A stretch of 6,246 nucleotides of DNA from CAWEHQ01 sp051001995 (lineage in GTDB: Bacteria; Actinomycetota; Thermoleophilia; Solirubrobacterales; Thermoleophilaceae). Shown piece after piece: positions 3,516 through 6,246 of this stretch. The position numbers and the translations under genes are program-made. Each line of letters starts with the position of its first letter. Positions within the stretch are counted from its first letter, which is position 1. Under the pieces are notes generated by a model. The model was not told the DNA's origin. It saw nothing but the letters and a program-made list of their open reading frames with translations, and searched no databases. The stretch spans positions 1 to 6,246 of the forward strand of contig JBPCMT010000036.1 of NCBI GenBank assembly GCA_051001995.1, written 5' to 3'.

Positions 3516-6246
3516 ATGCGTAACTACCTCGAAGCCATCCGCTCCCACGTCGTCGTCTACGACGGCGGCATGGGCGCCACGCTGGAGCAGTACGACCTGA
3601 GCGCCGAGGACTACGGCGGCCTGCCCGGCAAGTGCCACGAGGCGCTCGTCCTCCACCGCCCGGACGTGATCCAGGGCGTCCACGAGTCGATGGTCGCGGC
3701 CGGCGCCGAGGCGGTCCAGACCGACACCTTCCAGGCCAGCCGGCTGAAGCTCGACGAGTGGGGCCTCGGCGAGCGCACGCTCGAGATCAACCGCCGCGCG
3801 GCGGAGATCGCGCGCGCGGCCGCCGGCGAGGAGCGCTTCGTCGTCGGGGCGGTCGGGCCGACGGGGATGTTGCCCGCCTCCGACGATCCCACGCTGGGCA
3901 ACATCAGCTTCGCCGCGCTGCGCGAGATCTTCGCCGAGCAGTGCCAGGGCCTGCTCGAGGGCGGCGTCGACGTGATCCTCAGCGAGACCGCCCAGGACAT
4001 CCTCGAGGTCAAGGCCGCGGTCTTCGGAGCGCGGGATGCCTTCGAGAAGACCGGCCGCACCGTCCCGATCCAGACCCAGGTCTCGCTGCTCCCGAACGGC
4101 GGCAAGATGCTGCTCGGCACCGACATCGCCTCCGTCCTGACCACGCTCACCGCGCTCGGCGTCGACGCTCTCGGACTCAACTGCTCGACCGGCCCCGAGG
4201 ACATGCGCGACGCGGTCCGCTTCCTCGGCGAGCACTCGCCGGTGCCGGTCTCCTGCATCCCCAACGCCGGCATCCCCCACCAGGGGCCGAACGGCGAGAC
4301 GATCTTCCCGGAGGAGCCCGACCCGCTGGCCGACACGCTCGCCGACTTCGTCAACCGCTACGGCGTGGCCATCGTCGGCGGCTGCTGCGGCACGACGCCC
4401 GAGCACATCCGCGCGCTCCGCGAGCGCTGCGGCGCCCACGCCGTCGCCGCGCGCCCGGCGCCGCGCCCGCCGCACGTCTCCTCGATGATCGCCGCCGCCC
4501 CGCTCGTGCAGGAGCCGGCGCCCACGATCGTCGGCGAGCGCGTGAACTCGCAGGGCTCGCGGCGGGCCAAGGAGCTGCTGCTGGCCGACGACTACGACGC
4601 GCTGGTGCAGGTCGCCGAGGACCAGGTCGAGGGCGGCGCCCACCTGCTCGACCTGTGCGTCGCTCTGACCGAGCGCCAGGACGAGGACGAGCAGATGCGG
4701 CGCGTGGCCAAGAAGGTCTCGCTCACCCAGCCCGCGCCGATCCAGGTCGACTCCACCGAGCCCGAGGTGATCGCCACCGCGCTGGACCAGATCCCCGGCC
4801 GCGCGATCGTCAACTCGGTCAACCTCGAAGCCGGCCGCGACAAGCTCGACCGGGTCGTGCCGATCGCCATGGAGCACGGTGCCGCGCTGATCGCGCTCAC
4901 GATCGACGAGGTCGGGATGGCCAAGACGCGCGAGCGCAAGCTCGAGGTCGCCCGGCGCATCCACCAGCTGGTGTGCGAGGAACACGGGATGGACCCCGAG
5001 CTCCTGATCTTCGACGACCTCACGTTCACGCTGACCACCTGCGACGAGGAGTGGCGGCCGTCGGCCGTGGAGACGATCGAGGGCATCCGGCTGATCAAGG
5101 CAGAGCTGCCGGGCGTGAAGACCTCGCTGGGCGTCTCCAACGTCTCCTTCGGGATCGGCGTCCCGGCGCGCTCCGTCCTGAACTCCGTGTTCCTGCACCA
5201 CTGCGTCGAGGCCGGGCTGGACCTCGCGATGGTCAACCCGAACCACATCACGCCCTACGGCGAGATCGGCGTCGGGGAGCGCGCGCTGGCCGACGACCTC
5301 GTGTTCGACCGCCGCGAGGACGCGCTGGAGCGCTTCATCGAGCACTTCGAGGCCAAGGGCCCGGAGGCGGAGGCGGAGGCCGCCGACCCGACCGCGGGCA
5401 TGGAGCCCGAGGAGGCGCTGCACTTCCACATCCTGCGCCGCAAGCGCGAGGGCGTCGAGGCCCAGATCGACAAGTCGGTGGAGAAGATCGGCGCCGTGCC
5501 GACGCTCAACGAGGTCCTGCTGCCGGCCATGAAGGAGGTCGGCGACAAATTCGGCGCCGGCGAGCTGATCCTCCCGTTCGTCCTCCAGAGCGCCGAGGTG
5601 ATGAAGCGGGCCGTCGCCCAGCTCGAGCAGTACCTCGACAAGCTCGAGGGCTACACGAAGGGCACGGTCGTGCTCGCCACGGTGTTCGGCGACGTGCACG
5701 ACATCGGCAAGTCGCTCGTGAACACGATCCTCACCAACAACGGCTACAACGTCGTCGACCTCGGCAAGCAGGTCCCGATCGGCACGATCCTCGACGCGGC
5801 CAAGGAGCACGACGCGACGGCCATCGGGCTGTCGGCGCTGCTCGTCTCGACCTCCAAGCAGATGCCGCTGTGCGTGCAGGAGCTCCACTCCCAGGGCCAC
5901 GAGTACCCGCTGCTGATCGGCGGCGCGGCGATCAACCGCAAGTTCGGCTGGCGCGCGGTCTACCCCGGCGGCAAAGAGTCCGAGGAGGTCTACGCCCCCG
6001 GCGTCTTCTACTGCAAGGACGCCTTCGAGGGGCTCGCGGTGATGGACAAGATCATCGAGCCCGAGGCGCGCGCGGCGCTGACCGAGAAGGTGCTCGAGGA
6101 CGCCGCCCGCTTCCGCGTCGATGGCGAGGAGCCCGAGGAGCTCGACACCTCCGACGCCTCCGTGCGCTCCGCCGCGGCCACCGGCAACCCGGTCCCGCAG
6201 CCGCCGTTCTGGGGCGTGCGCGAGATGGAGGTCGACCTCGAGGAGG
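3516..6246 (+). CDS. metH: Cobalamin-dependent methionine synthase MetH, C-terminus beyond right edge
   Basis: The first 910 codons of 5-methyltetrahydrofolate-homocysteine methyltransferase, the cytoplasmic enzyme that moves a methyl group from methyl-folate through cobalamin to homocysteine. The homocysteine domain covers about 1-320, with DGGMGA (16-21) and zinc ligands Cys223 (LNCSTG), Cys290 and Cys291 (GGCCGTTP). The pterin domain covers about 336-605, with GERVN (340-344), QVDSTEP (410-416) and NSVN (433-436). A Glu/Ala-rich linker near 614-626 precedes the four-helix cap (about 629-710). The B12 domain (about 711-870) carries DVHDIG (726-731), with His728 as the axial cobalt ligand, and a GLSALLVSTS loop (771-780). 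The frame is still open at the edge, at PPFWGVREMEVDLEE (896-910), where the AdoMet-binding reactivation domain should begin; family members total about 1150-1230 residues. No B12 riboswitch is seen upstream. Confidence 0.96.
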   Translation, partial: MRNYLEAIRSHVVVYDGGMGATLEQYDLSAEDYGGLPGKCHEALVLHRPDVIQGVHESMVAAGAEAVQTDTFQASRLKLDEWGLGERTLEINRRAAEIARAAAGEERFVVGAVGPTGMLPASDDPTLGNISFAALREIFAEQCQGLLEGGVDVILSETAQDILEVKAAVFGARDAFEKTGRTVPIQTQVSLLPNGGKMLLGTDIASVLTTLTALGVDALGLNCSTGPEDMRDAVRFLGEHSPVPVSCIPNAGIPHQGPNGETIFPEEPDPLADTLADFVNRYGVAIVGGCCGTTPEHIRALRERCGAHAVAARPAPRPPHVSSMIAAAPLVQEPAPTIVGERVNSQGSRRAKELLLADDYDALVQVAEDQVEGGAHLLDLCVALTERQDEDEQMRRVAKKVSLTQPAPIQVDSTEPEVIATALDQIPGRAIVNSVNLEAGRDKLDRVVPIAMEHGAALIALTIDEVGMAKTRERKLEVARRIHQLVCEEHGMDPELLIFDDLTFTLTTCDEEWRPSAVETIEGIRLIKAELPGVKTSLGVSNVSFGIGVPARSVLNSVFLHHCVEAGLDLAMVNPNHITPYGEIGVGERALADDLVFDRREDALERFIEHFEAKGPEAEAEAADPTAGMEPEEALHFHILRRKREGVEAQIDKSVEKIGAVPTLNEVLLPAMKEVGDKFGAGELILPFVLQSAEVMKRAVAQLEQYLDKLEGYTKGTVVLATVFGDVHDIGKSLVNTILTNNGYNVVDLGKQVPIGTILDAAKEHDATAIGLSALLVSTSKQMPLCVQELHSQGHEYPLLIGGAAINRKFGWRAVYPGGKESEEVYAPGVFYCKDAFEGLAVMDKIIEPEARAALTEKVLEDAARFRVDGEEPEELDTSDASVRSAAATGNPVPQPPFWGVREMEVDLEE

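Noticed and set aside
5366..5384. GAGGCG triple tandem repeat in metH
   Set aside because: It is a short in-frame Glu-Ala linker repeat between MetH modules, typical of interdomain linkers, not a separate repeat element.
3438..5900. 820-codon minus-strand open frame opposite metH
   Set aside because: Its composition (Leu, Val, Asp, Arg and His-rich with repetitive runs) is the mirror of GC-rich MetH codons. MetH has unambiguous catalytic motifs along the entire stretch.

Overview
The window is very GC-rich DNA with tightly packed, mostly C/G-ending codons, and it reads as bacterial chromosome. A WS/DGAT-type acyltransferase, lipoprotein Cu/Zn superoxide dismutase and long cobalamin-dependent MetH fit a high-GC actinomycete, possibly the Thermoleophilia/Solirubrobacterales branch. 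That placement is inference from gene content and style; no rRNA or marker phylogeny is available here.

Layout: (1) at the left edge, on the minus strand, the first 42 codons of a patatin-like phospholipase; (2) just upstream on the same strand, a complete WS/DGAT-family O-acyltransferase, so the two form a likely lipid operon; (3) a divergent intergenic region of about 150 bp; (4) on the plus strand, a lipoprotein Cu/Zn superoxide dismutase with all metal ligands; (5) convergent to it, 29 bp away, a minus-strand membrane-anchored protein of unknown function. Its middle domain aligns with the neighbouring SOD but has lost the metal ligands, and it is followed by a cupredoxin-like beta domain that also lacks ligands; (6) a 231 bp divergent intergenic region with a conspicuous cluster of TGACC/GGTCA half-sites; (7) on the plus strand, metH (methionine synthase), which runs off the right edge at about the start of the expected reactivation domain.

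The genes do not form one pathway. The left pair concerns acyl-lipid synthesis and turnover, the middle pair envelope redox or copper-related folds, and metH one-carbon and methionine metabolism. The most unusual item is the SOD-like, metal-ligand-free protein at 2490-3284, next to a genuine SOD. I see no CRISPR array, tRNA, rRNA, insertion sequence or clear mobile element. Very long antisense open frames over the acyltransferase and metH are GC-driven shadows and are not annotated.
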